NCBI RefSeq assembly: GCF_000003605.2
Contig: NW_003140811.1
Coordinates: 1,912,635 to 1,946,473 of the forward strand
DNA length: 33,839 nt
Reading direction: 5' to 3'
Origin: Saccoglossus kowalevskii
Lineage: Eukaryota; Hemichordata; Enteropneusta; Harrimaniidae
Part shown: positions 1 to 9,984 of the stretch, piece by piece
Numbering within the stretch: position 1 is the first letter of the stretch
How the letters are laid out: each line of letters begins with the position of its first letter
Made by a program: the position numbers and the translations under genes
The notes under the pieces: generated by a model
Databases searched by the model: none
The model's input: only the letters and a program-made list of their open reading frames with translations
What the model was told of the DNA's origin: nothing

Positions 1-382
1 ACACATAGTTTCTCATGTGTATTCTGTTTACGGAAGATGGGCAGTTTTAATTACTTTATAGGGGAACCGCCCTTGAAACTTGTCATCATCTTGTGTTAAA
101 GAATCACAGTTGTTACTTTAGTACTTGACAGTTCCCAGGCTAAAGTTGGGCCCAAGAGTGATAGAATGTAACTTAAACTAAAAGAGTGTCTAATATTAAG
201 TTTACTCAGTACATCAAAGACCTGTTTCACACATGAATAGAAAATGTGATATACTTGATAATTTACAGTTTCATCAGTATATGGTCTTTCGAGGCCACCG
301 TACAATATTCATTGTTAATATCAAATCAAATGATTTAGAATTTCTCTATATTAGATTTGAGATTGTGAGATTTACAAATTAA
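1..382. other. Non-coding stretch, nothing recognised
   Basis: AT-rich sequence with stop codons in all frames apart from a 69-codon minus-strand frame (96-305) that has no recognisable domain. I see no repeat or RNA gene. The last 8 bases, CAAATTAA at 375-382, are the left copy of the target duplication of the element that follows. Confidence 0.5.
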
Positions 383-1037
383 TACGAGTGTGAAGACAGC
401 GTTCGGTTCGATTCGCGTTCAATTCGCGTTCGACACGAGCTCAAGTTGGATTCGATTCACGTTCGTTTCGTGTTTGATTGACGTACGTTTCGCGTTCGAT
501 TGACGTACGTTTCGCGTTCGATTGACGTACAAATTGAAATATCTATAACTTACACAAAAGTCCACATATAGCATATTTTGTGTAGGAAAAATGGAGATCA
601 ACCTATTTTATTAGAAAAAACCATGGTATAAATAGTCCTACAGTCTCGCACACATCAGAAGTCACGTGGGCGCAAACAAGTATAAAATAGCCATAGAAAC
701 AGACGAGAAACGCATACATATGTTTAAAGAAAATGAATGTTTTGTCAAAAATTATATAGTCACAAATTATCACCACTCAATTCAACACAAAAAAAAACAA
801 GGACGTTGATGATGTTTGCAGACGCGAGGAACTGTCATGCGCACTATGGAAGTATTTATAACTTTGATTGCCACAGAAAATACTAAATCGATCTATATTT
901 TTCCAGCCCAAAAATATTGTTAAATTAGCCGAAACTGCTATATATCAACATTTGAGTGAATTATAGGTGTTTCAGTGAACGTTTCAATCGTGCGTGAATC
1001 GAAGGCGAATCGAAATGAACGCTGTCTTCACACTCGT
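383..1037. mobile_element. MITE-like non-autonomous DNA transposon with 8-bp target duplication
   Basis: Terminal inverted repeats of about 45 bp lie at 384-428 and 993-1037. The outer 21 bases are identical on the two sides (they begin ACGAGTGTGAAGACAGCG) and I count about 40 of 45 matches overall. The 8-base word CAAATTAA flanks the element directly at 375-382 and 1038-1045, with one extra T at 383. An 8-bp duplication with inverted termini is the hallmark of cut-and-paste transposons such as hAT, P or Merlin. The termini do not let me choose between them. The 655-bp body encodes no transposase, so it is non-autonomous. Just inside the left end is a CpG-rich block with three tandem 22-bp units (465-530), absent from the right end. 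Confidence 0.62.
465..530. repeat. Three tandem 22-bp CpG-rich units
   Basis: Units at 465-486, 487-508 and 509-530. The last two are identical (each begins GTTTCGCGTTCGATTGACG) and the first differs at two positions. Looser relatives of the same TTCGATTCGCGTTC theme fill 401-464. The array sits subterminally in the left part of the MITE-like element. Subterminal repeats of this kind are known transposase-binding regions in hAT-type elements, but here that role is only inferred. Confidence 0.7.
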
Positions 1038-1051
1038 CAAATTAAAGAAAA

Positions 1052-1190
1052 AATATCAAACCATTACAACAACCAACAACTGTTTACAGAATCTCGAGAA
1101 ATATACTTTTGTGCATTCAACAACATTCTGTCTTTACTTCAGGGACTGTCGGTGATTGGGAAACAAGTTTAGGTTTCTGCAATTGAATAC
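1052..1190 (+). repeat. Diverged dispersed repeat segment X, copy 1
   Basis: Pairs with 3739-3890 in the same orientation. Shared stretches include ATCAA..CATTAC.ACAACCA near the start and CAGGGACTGTC.GT.ATTG further on, followed by AAGTTTA and ATTGAATA. Similarity is patchy, roughly 65-75 percent by eye. It looks like an old duplicated or dispersed sequence without coding potential. Confidence 0.45.
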
Positions 1191-1523
1191 TATTATTGTT
1201 TATACTACTATAAGTATCCGAGTCAAATCGTGCAGTGTACTTTCTTCGTTACTCGTAAAGGTGCTACTTAATGCAATTTTGGCACTTGTACCTGCTTTCT
1301 ATTTACAATTAGACGATAATAGCCTTTTTTATTGTGAAATTGACAATTACCTTAAAGGAGATTTTTCAAAATATTTATGATACCACAATGAAATTTCCAA
1401 CGATAAATGAATATCTCATAATTCTCATAATGAACTCTACGCTGAATGTGCATACACATTTCTCGAACCTTTATCATCATGAACACGTCTTTCTGATATA
1501 TTATACAGCCAGCCAGAACATTT

Positions 1524-1962
1524 CCGGGTAAATTTGAACTACTTATTCACCTACGTTGTGCCACGCGAGCAGTAGTTGAGATACTAATATCAGCCAACAC
1601 TTTAACTCATATGATTCATGAGCTGAAAATTCAATTAATTTCCATGATAATTTCAGTTATATATTTATAAGTGTATATGCTGGTGAACTGGGTTAGATAT
1701 TAGACCAGGTACCATGCTATGACGTCATTGATATGTATTGTAATAGGTACGAACCTGAGTATGAGTTGATGAGTCAAAATCGAAGCAGCGTTTGACGTGT
1801 TTACTTTCACAGAGTAACGGAAACACCAAAATTTTTGCTTATAATTACAATTCGATCGCTGAAATCAAAACCTTCTTCTCCATTGCTGAAATGAACATGT
1901 TATTTAAAGAGAGAAAGGTACCCCATGCATTCATACATAGAATTCATGTTTGAAAAATCTAG
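1524..1962 (+). repeat. Diverged dispersed repeat segment Y, copy 1, with about 250 bp extra
   Basis: Two parts, 1524-1600 and 1862-1962, match 3174-3335 in order. The first shares TTTGAACTAC, CACG.GA.CAGTAG and flanking bases. The second shares TGAACATG.TATTTAAA, CATTCAT and TTTGAA.AATCTA. The two parts are contiguous in the other copy but separated by about 260 bp here, so this copy gained sequence or the other lost it. A perfect CRE palindrome (1719-1728) lies inside the extra segment. Confidence 0.45.
1719..1728. promoter_or_regulatory. CRE-like palindrome ATGACGTCAT
   Basis: Full palindromic cAMP-response element core TGACGTCA flanked by A and T. CREB/ATF bZIP proteins bind this word. 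The site is over 8 kb from the only gene recognised here, so a function is not supported beyond the motif itself. Confidence 0.25.
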
Positions 1963-3173
1963 ACAAGCAGAGAATGATGAGTGAAAAGGTCAAAATGATG
2001 AGTGATAAATTTAATTTATTTTTTTGAATTAAAAATTATGTGGGTGATAGGTGTTAGTATCAAGCGTATATATTACATAATGTCGATGACCCGATGTAGA
2101 GGAAGCTGTATAAATAGATCGATCGTTTTTTAATGACAAGTAACCATGAAAATAGGTTTCACTTAGTCGGCATCATATTATTTCAGAATGCAAAGCAGTA
2201 ATATAATACACAGCTTAAATAAAACATACTCATAATTGAAATCACCCAGACAGAATACATTTTGTAATATGACAGGACGACATGGCCTCGCCCTGACATT
2301 TGTGGTTTATGGTCTAAGAGTGATGTGGTGTTTCCTGTTGCCGTATTTTCTCGAGCAAAGTGGGCACACCGCATCATGAGTGGCCAAACGATTCATACGT
2401 TTATCAATTCTCATGTAAACTCGCGATGCTGACCAGTCATATAAACACAATGGACAAAATGACATTTTATTTCCCCCACTTTACAAATGTGTTTTTGCTT
2501 ATACTGCCATCACCAACAATTTAGTAGATTGCACCCTCTAGTGTCACAGTAGTTAAAACGATAAGAAAACACGTATCACATCGATGGTTTATAAATTCTT
2601 GATCAAATTAAACCATAGAAAAGAAGAACGCATCAGAATATTAATATGATTTACAAGTCAAAGATAATCACGTATTTCACTTTCATCATCGTGGTCAATG
2701 ACGTCCAATAACTTCACAATTATGCGATTTATGCTCCAAATCAAGTCGAGCATTTTACAAAGCGCCGAAGTTCATAAATAATAATCTCGGATAAATAAGT
2801 AATATAAGTAGTATGCACTTGGTAAAGGCATAGATTTAATCCAGTTAAAATATTGTTGTTTTGAATACAGTTTTATAATGACAATTATACGAAGACTTAA
2901 ACGTCTTCTTTTAACAAAATTCCATGTTAATTTCGAAGACATTCAGCGATTGAATATTCCCTATACTTATTGAATAGTCCTTATACTTGTAATTCTACTG
3001 TAGTTTGTACCGAACCCAAGACTAATCAATACACTGTTGCCGTGACTCTGTAATATGTGTTATACTCTTTCACCTGAATGACGCATGGCTGTCAATGCAA
3101 ATGAATTTTACGAGGTTGAGCTTTTGAAATTAGGGAATCATTTTATTATTGGTCATTTTTTCATATATTGACA
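1963..3173. other. Non-coding stretch
   Basis: No supported gene. A short direct repeat of AATGATGAGTGA occurs near 1975-2005. A 64-codon minus frame at 2183-2377 has no recognisable motif. Confidence 0.4.
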
Positions 3174-3335
3174 GTCAGGTTCATTTGAACTACCTATTTG
3201 CCTATTTTGTTTCACGTGAACAGTAGACGGAATACGAATATTGCACGCTACTTAAAATTCCCATCACTGAGGTGAACATGCTATTTAAAAAAGCAATGTT
3301 TTCATTCATCGTATCGGTGTTTGAATAATCTATTA
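3174..3335 (+). repeat. Diverged dispersed repeat segment Y, copy 2
   Basis: Counterpart of the two-part segment at 1524-1600 and 1862-1962, here uninterrupted. See that entry for the shared words. The order of segments differs between loci: X then Y near 1-2 kb, Y then X at 3.2-3.9 kb. That fits either a tandem arrangement or independent copies of a longer dispersed repeat. Confidence 0.45.
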
Positions 3336-3738
3336 TCGGTGTTATTGAATACTTCTTAGAGGTAACTTATCAGATACGTTATAAAGCATGACTTTTGATA
3401 TTACGTGTTTAATTATTATCCAGGCAGGTTATCTCGATTTAAATCATCCGTTTCCCTCATAGACGCCCTCACGTAAGCCGTGCTTAATTTATTATAAAAA
3501 TCTACTCGTATCCGTGATACGTAGACTTCACGTTGTACAGAGACGGTCCCTAGAACAACGTTGTAAGTCAGGCTGCTTTTCCTGAGAGGGCATATGAATG
3601 AGACGATGGTAATCGAGGATGACAAACACGCAATATCCAACAATAATTTTAAAATAAAATAAAATGATTAATATTATTTATCAAATGTTCATGATGACAC
3701 CATGAATTTCAAAATGATTATCTTTTAAATCAATTGAG

Positions 3739-3890
3739 AAACATCAATTCATTACCACAACCAAAAACATTCTTCTAAATCTAATACTTCAAATATGCAT
3801 AAAATAACTCGTCAATAGTGTTTTTAACAAAATTTTATGTTTACTCCAGGGACTGTCTGTAATTGAGAGGAAAGTTTATAGCTATTGAAT
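3739..3890 (+). repeat. Diverged dispersed repeat segment X, copy 2
   Basis: Counterpart of 1052-1190, same orientation. The best-preserved core is CAGGGACTGTCTGTAATTG at 3847-3865. No coding potential is seen. Confidence 0.45.
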
Positions 3891-4523
3891 AAACCATATC
3901 TTTATCTTACTATGGTTCGTGATTTATGCGTGTGGCATTCTGCTTGCATAACGCTAGTACATTGCGTATTTGTTCAAACTTTTAGATTAAACATGTGTAA
4001 TACAATTTGTAGTTTTGTTCTTTCTGATGGGTTTTCAGATATATATTACAAATCGAAAATAATATCATTACAACTAATATTGCTTATTAATTTATAGATG
4101 TTTTGATGAAATGGTTCACCGTAGAACAATTCCCTGTAATTAAGCAAAACAGATAAGTGTTTCATTTTAATTGGCTATGTATGTCACTAGATAAAATTTA
4201 TAGAGCAGGATGTTGAATCACATATCACGGAATTGTTGATATAATTAAAAGATGTTGATTGTTTGTAATTTTAAAAAGGAGAAGAAATGAGAGCAGAAAA
4301 ACGGCTTGAATATCACAACTCCTTGATAATTTATAACCCGACCGTTACTTTCGTACACCAGTGACCAGTAAAACTGTGTATATCTGTAATCAATATTCAT
4401 AATAAAAAGCTTTTATGACAGTAGATCATATGCCCAGCAGTAAAGATCGAGATGTCAGGTATAGTAGTACTGATATGGACGATTACATGCAGAACACGAT
4501 GTAATGTCAATTAAGTAAGTGAG

Positions 4524-4630
4524 CTGGCCATAAAACACAATTCCCTACAGGCTTTGTTTTAGCACAAATCGTGAAATCCTTCCTTCCTGTGACTTTCGTT
4601 GCGTTTTAGCTCTGCTTATATGAATGTGTG
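4524..4630 (+). repeat. Diverged tandem duplication, unit 1
   Basis: Shares ordered blocks with 4863-4977: TGGCCAT, TTTTAG..CAAATCGT, a TCCTTC/TGTGAC block, and CT.CTTATATGAATG at the end. Spacing between the units is about 340 bp. It does not look like part of a gene. Confidence 0.45.
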
Positions 4631-4862
4631 CGAACTGATAGTATATATAAATGCTTTGTGGTTGCGCGTGTATATTGTATACGTGTTTGTTTTTACGGCA
4701 TACATTTGTTTTGTGTCTACTCAGTATTGTGGCTAATGCAAAAAATACGTGGTTAAATACCAGAATTATTGATAAAATTCGAAGATTTCGATTGTTATTT
4801 TTTATGCAGGAATAATACAACCATTCTTATTCAGTCGGATCGATGGAATGTCAAAAAGTGAT

Positions 4863-4977
4863 TTGGCCATGGAAATGCTCTAATTGCCTCGTTTTAGTCC
4901 AAATCGTTAAGTTGCATCCTTCATTCATGTGACAACTGTTGTGTTTATGTTTTAACACTACTTATATGAATGCGATC
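4863..4977 (+). repeat. Diverged tandem duplication, unit 2
   Basis: Second unit of the roughly 340-bp spaced duplication that begins at 4524. The closing block ACTTATATGAATG is the clearest match. Confidence 0.45.
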
Positions 4978-6134
4978 GGACATATTCTGTTTCTCTAATA
5001 TCTTGAGTGGCATGCATTAATCAACGAAATAGACAGGATTCGCAACTATGGCATCACCTATTTAGAGGTAAACATTTTTATCTGAGTTAACCTTCATTAA
5101 CATCAGTCGAGGTTTAGCACATCATACGTTGCGGTTGCGCGGAAGGAATTCTCAGCACCTAGCATATTGTGAAAGTAAACTGGAAACATAAAGCGAATAT
5201 TGAAATGCGTGCATCGATATCCCACATTTGCCTTTCGCGAATCCCACCATGTACACACTATGTAGGCAGTAAAGCGCCTTTTGTATATCGATTTGTGTAT
5301 TACGAATAAACAATTGTTTAATTTATGGCAGCTCTGTTCCATAGTATGGCATTTATTTATTCTTGTTAGTATATTTAAAATTTAAAACGAAGCCTGCACT
5401 TTCCTCCCTACATCTATGTATAATATTACCAACATATTTTACCAACATTTAAAAACGCAGTCAACGATACGACATTGAAGTTGTTTGACAATAAAACAGG
5501 AAAGTCGTTTATAGCGTCGCCAGTGATATGACCTGTAGTCGTCTGACGATAACACATTTTTTCTAAATATAAATGAAATGTCGTAGTCGACTAAACATGA
5601 TTGTGGTTGTGACAACCACATATCACTTCGTTGCTAAGGGTTTGATATAATGATATTCTAGTATTTTCCCATGTGTCACGTTCACGTTGATATGTAATTA
5701 ATTATCAAAGAAGTTTGACATTTCTTAATAAAAAAGTGATAAGCTACTATTATTTGTTTTCGATTTTTTAATAGATGCAAAAATGAGTGACTGTCTAGGT
5801 ACCCCGAATGACATATACTTAAAAATATTAGGATATACCAAATACATGAGAAAATGGGGGACACGCAACTGCGGTATTTCCTTTCATGTCACGTATACTG
5901 GTACTTAATATAGAGGAACTGCAATGCCGATTTAATCCCAAGCATCTTAATAAACATCGTGAAAATGTCTCGTATTCCGTGTTATCTAAGTGCATGCGTT
6001 GAGCGATAGTATGCTAATTAGATGGCTTCCGAGTTCGCAAACGCGTTCGCGCTGTCATGTGTCTAACTAGGTTTTTTTACGTAAACAATCAATATATATT
6101 ACACGACGTGGGTTGAAGTTGTCATTGACAATTA
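4978..6134. other. Non-coding stretch
   Basis: Minus-strand frames of 79 codons (5103-5342) and 60 codons (5439-5621, 5682-5864) are present, but none shows a recognisable domain or reads as a clear exon. No RNA gene or repeat is recognised. Confidence 0.35.
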
Positions 6135-6172
6135 GAAGCCGCGTGTATTTATATATAAATAAATGCGGCTTC
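6135..6172. repeat. 38-bp near-perfect palindrome
   Basis: GAAGCCGC at 6135-6142 mirrors GCGGCTTC at 6165-6172, and the inner 8+8 bases (TATTTATA / TATAAATA) are also complementary. Only two base pairs fail in the whole 19+19 arrangement. It can extrude as a hairpin, and an AATAAA word follows at 6175-6180. No flanking gene explains it as an RNA-processing signal. Confidence 0.6.
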
Positions 6173-6180
6173 CCAATAAA

Positions 6181-7261
6181 AAATGGGTCTATGAATTTTT
6201 TTATTCACTCCCTTTTAGTCTTTTCTATCATACATTCTACTCAATGTTATTGTATTATAGGAATCAACTGTCGGATATTCTTATAAAACGAGCAATTAAT
6301 ACATGTACATGCTGAGACATGTTATTCATTGAAAACATCATAAAGAAACAAAGCATATTTAGTTTTATTCAGCGCTATACATTAGATTTTTTTTTCGAGA
6401 AAGGCAATTTGTTTGAATAAGATGTCAAACAGACGCATTGAAAGCCATGTCGTGTTTATATTTTATTTGTCAAACATGGTAAAAATGGTTGGTTTGCAAG
6501 TGATAAATCCATTGATCTGGTTAGATTTATATTTGTCAAAACCGTGGTGAATTACTTATTTCAACTTGTTTCACAGACGAGTGCGACAAATATGTCCAGC
6601 ACGTAACATATAATAGATTACTTATATTCAAAAAATCACTCAATTACTCACACCTGAGATGTCATTTTGAAGAGATTTAAAGAAAGCACTTCTGTTTCTT
6701 GGAACATTGAGCCTAATTTCATCTTTTGTATCATAATGAATTGGACCAAAGATGGAAATTAGTGCAAACCCCCGTAATAACAACCGAATAATTTACGCCC
6801 ACATGACCGAACGAACTCGCGTGTTTTAAGTTATGTTACATTAAAGACATTTCAAATAATTGTTCAGAAATTGTGACATATAGCGCCAACTGTGCTTGTT
6901 GTACGAGATTCCATATTTTGTCGAATTCAAATGAATTCACATTGATAGATTATTTATGCTACACAATCTCATTATGACAAATATCAACCACAACATGACA
7001 TAAGTATTGCCAATATTGGAATTCTTTGTTGGCATCTGACAGAAGGAACAACCAATGATTGTCATGATATATTCAATGCTAGTGAAAAAGAAAGATTACG
7101 TTGAATTAAAAATGACGAAATTTATTTGTTAAAACACAACAAATATTTACTAAACCTGGATTTGATCAGGGCTCACATTTTGGCAAATGAAATCAGATTT
7201 TGTTTGGATTGGTCTGACATAACAACTGAATAATTGCATAATTCTTCTAATCACAAATAAT
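6181..7261. other. Non-coding stretch, nothing recognised
   Basis: AT-rich sequence without a long frame, a clear repeat or an RNA gene that I can identify. Confidence 0.4.
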
Positions 7262-7406
7262 ATAACATATTATTATACATATGTCACCGTAACGCCATGA
7301 GTTACGGGGTATTTTCATCCTACCATATTAGGAAATGTGAATTCAAAATATGGTATGATTACGTGCGTAAGCGTCTTCTAATAATAAAAACAAACATGGC
7401 TGCCAC
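7262..7406 (-). mobile_element. Composite repeat family, copy a (3' part only)
   Basis: Read on the minus strand it matches 27938-28110: GGCAGCCATGTTTG, then ATTAGA.GAC, ACGCG/ACGTAATCAT, ATTTCCTAATAT, AAAATACCCCGTAA and finally GTTACGGTGACA with an ATGTATAATAATA terminus. The 5' foldback part of the family is missing, so this copy is 5'-truncated relative to the copies at 9.05 and 27.68 kb. No coding capacity. Confidence 0.65.
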
Positions 7407-8491
7407 ATAAAAATGTTCTTGTACGGTTTCTTAATATAATTGACGGTTGTCATGGAAACCATCACGACTATGAATCATGAATGAAAAAAATGTTTATGGA
7501 GGAAAAGCTCAGAATGTACGAACGATAAATTTATGAATGTTTCTAGACTGAAGACGTCACGTAGGATCATCAGCAATAGGTGATGTATAAGGTGGATGCA
7601 GACAGATATCGTTTGTTATCAGCAACATAATTTGAATTCATCTCGCACCAAGTTGTTTTCCATCTCACTCATCATTCACTGCTTGTCAGCCAACATAACT
7701 TCTCCAAGGAATACGTATCTTAGTAATAATGACTTCACATCTGTCAAAGGATTTCGCAAGAACTTGGATCAAAGTATTGTCCTAGTCAAGATAATCTACA
7801 TGTATAATAGTTATTTCAACTTGCAACAAGTCATTACAAAATTGTATATATCACGATACGATTTTATAATTTGTAAAGACGGTCACATTTCTATTACGTT
7901 AATTCCGATGAAACAAATATTATGAAAAATACGTGCTCTTAAACGTAACTGGTAAGTTTGCAATGTATTCAGTATCGGCGATTCTAAATTGGGTCAACAC
8001 TATACACCGAAATAAAATGATCATTGGATATTGTTTTGTTGTTGTTGAATGTCCAGGAACAGCAGGCCTAGTCATTGAGTCTTGTCGTAGTACATGTATA
8101 ATGTGATTATAATTAAGTAATTATCAAATAGAATAGTTTTTTTTGTATACGGCCAGAATTGGCCGTCATCTGTTAAAAAACAGCGTACAAAGTTGTGAAA
8201 ATTATTTGGAAAGTTGGACGAGTTTGTTGACCGACGTTGTTTTAATATCGAAACATGTAGTTGAAAGTTCCAAAAAAGGTTACTAACAAATTATTCAACC
8301 TACATTTTAGGCACTTTAAACAGTGCATTATTCCTCAATTGGAAATAAATTTCAACTAAACGCCTTGGCAGAGTCGACAGAAGACCTTTTAACTCGTATA
8401 TTTAATGTATGCACCTGTCATGATATGCATGTACAGACAACTAATTAATATGTATATATGTAGTCGATGTTGCTCTTAAAAATATTAAAAA
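7407..8491. other. Non-coding stretch
   Basis: A 109-codon + frame (7596-7925) opens on TTG-like codons and encodes an AT-driven peptide with no motif, so I do not call it. An X-box-like word, GTTGTCATGGAAAC, lies at 7446-7459. Confidence 0.4.
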
Positions 8492-8680
8492 GTAATAAGA
8501 GGTTATAACGAGAATACCTCAAAGTATGCACGAAGACAGCACAGCTGGAGTATTGACCGACGCGCAGCGAAATGCCTAAATCCAAAATGTTTAGAACAGA
8601 ATCAGCGAACTTCTTTGTGTGGAGTCCGGTCAAACTCTGGTGGCAGCCATGTTTGTTTTTATTATTAGAGGCACAGTCAC
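8492..8680 (+). mobile_element. Composite repeat family, copy b (internally deleted)
   Basis: It begins with the left arm of the family's foldback (GAGGTTATAACGAGAATACC) and continues through GAAGACAGCACAGC and GACCGACGCGCAGCG. It then jumps straight to AAATCCAAAATGTTTAGAAC, GTGTGGAGTCCGGTCAAA and GGCAGCCATGTTTG. The loop and right arm of the foldback, present at 9.05 and 27.68 kb, are deleted. The end is ragged near 8680. Confidence 0.65.
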
Positions 8681-9048
8681 TTGAGGGCTGAAAATCAATA
8701 AATACTAATTAAAAAAAATCATCCGCTATACGTTTATAAATAAACAAGTTGTGAAACATGGCACCTAGTAAATCGACAACCTGTCGGTTTCAAATTTTGA
8801 TTTCTTACCTTAAAATGCAAAACAAAATTTTTAGAGGGGATCAGGTGTTACGTTAATAACCATTGTTCATAATCGCTGACTTTGTTTTATTCAACACTGC
8901 ACAAATCCCGCGTTTTCTGATGATATCCGACGATTTCATGAACGCAAATGGCCAGCAGCCAGAATCAAGTGGGATTCGCACAGAGTTCTGGGTAAATCAA
9001 GGAAATACGCGCTGTTACGGCACGCCTGATTGGCTGAAAATGAGTATG
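8681..9048. other. Non-coding stretch with tRNA-like remnant
   Basis: The + frame at 8863-9099 shows no domain. On the minus strand 8972-8982 holds a B-box-like GTGCGAATCC, and GTAACAGCGCG lies about 45 bases upstream of it, which resembles a worn tRNA-derived SINE head. Too degenerate to call as a gene. Confidence 0.25.
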
Positions 9049-9376
9049 CGACAGATGCATGATAATACGAGGTTATTACGAGGATACCTCAAAATATGAA
9101 CGAAGACACTACAGCGGCAGTATCGAACGACGCGCAGCAGAGGTTGGTGCGATGGCGTACTGTTTGAGTGCGTACCTTGGGGTATCCTCGTAATAACCTT
9201 ATTATTATACATCTTTTCCTTCATGGGAATGCTGAAATCCAAAATATTTAGAAAAGAATCAGTGAACTACTTTGTGTGGAGTCCGGTCAAACCCTGGTGG
9301 CAGCCATGTTTTCTTGTATTATTAGAGGACGCTTACGCGCGTAATCATTCCATATTAAGAATTCGCATTTCCTAAT
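9049..9376 (+). mobile_element. Composite repeat family, copy c, with intact foldback
   Basis: The arms GGTTATTACGAGGATACC at 9071-9088 and its complement at 9181-9198 pair (21 of 22 positions over 9071-9092 / 9177-9198). Outside them, AGATGCATGATAATA on the left mirrors TTATTATTATACATCT on the right. This makes a palindromic unit of about 160 bp. It is followed by the shared body (AAATCCAAAAT, GTGTGGAGTCCGGTC, GGCAGCCATGTTTT, GCGCGTAATCATTCCAT, GCATTTCCTAAT). It stops at 9376, short of the GTTACGGTGACA end seen in copies a and d. No transposase frame. Confidence 0.68.
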
Positions 9377-9984
9377 GCACTACAACTCATGAGATTTACT
9401 AAATTAAAATTATTGCAGTATGTTTCTATATTCTACATGTCTATTTATAGTGACCATATTATCACACATGACATGCAAATTATTATTATGGTGTCAGATT
9501 TGTAATAGTTATAGTAAGTTCACCGAACGTGACTTGTTTCAATGTATATACTGCCGCCAACGACGAGATTGTGTCTTCCCTTGGCCTTGCCTTATCAACA
9601 CAGTATAGTTTATATTTGTCATTGTGGATTCAAATTCATATAGAAGGTCAATAGAATATTATAATTTTTGTTAATCTTATCACAAAATGTCCACCGATAA
9701 ATTGCACTGATCGATTTACTACAGCAATGCACGAACCGAAAAATGGTATTTACAATTATTATACATGGCATCGAGTCGAGTCTTTAAAAACAACATCAAA
9801 CGCATATCGCGCCTCAAGATCTTGAAATGACATTTTCATTCAGTTAATTGAACAATTCTAGTAAGCATGATTTATTAAACCTACCGGTGCTTCTCGCAGT
9901 ATGTCACGTGACACCAGTTGTCTGCGTGTTGTTCAGTTGATAATCAGCTGCCCGGGCACTGACAACTAGTCCATCAGAGAAACC
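9377..9984. other. Upstream region of the receptor gene
   Basis: Non-coding. The last 130 bases hold several regulatory-looking words (E-boxes at 9905 and 9945, CCCGGG at 9951) and the in-frame TAG at 9967-9969 that closes the receptor frame upstream. I see no convincing TATA box, so the transcription start is not placed. Confidence 0.4.
9903..9912. promoter_or_regulatory. Palindromic E-box GTCACGTGAC
   Basis: CACGTG core inside a 10-base palindrome, the preferred form for USF/MITF/TFE-type bHLH-ZIP factors. It lies 73 bases upstream of the receptor ATG. A second E-box, CAGCTG, of the bHLH class lies at 9945-9950. The position near a gene start makes a promoter role plausible, but this is inferred from the motif alone. 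Confidence 0.35.

Noticed and set aside
5103..5342. 79-codon minus-strand frame with varied residues
   Set aside because: Looked protein-like at first, but no motif, second exon or repeat relationship supports it.
8950..9035. tRNA-like reading on the minus strand (GTAACAGCGCG ... GTGCGAATCC)
   Set aside because: A-box too degenerate and no arms pair convincingly, so it is not called as a tRNA or SINE.
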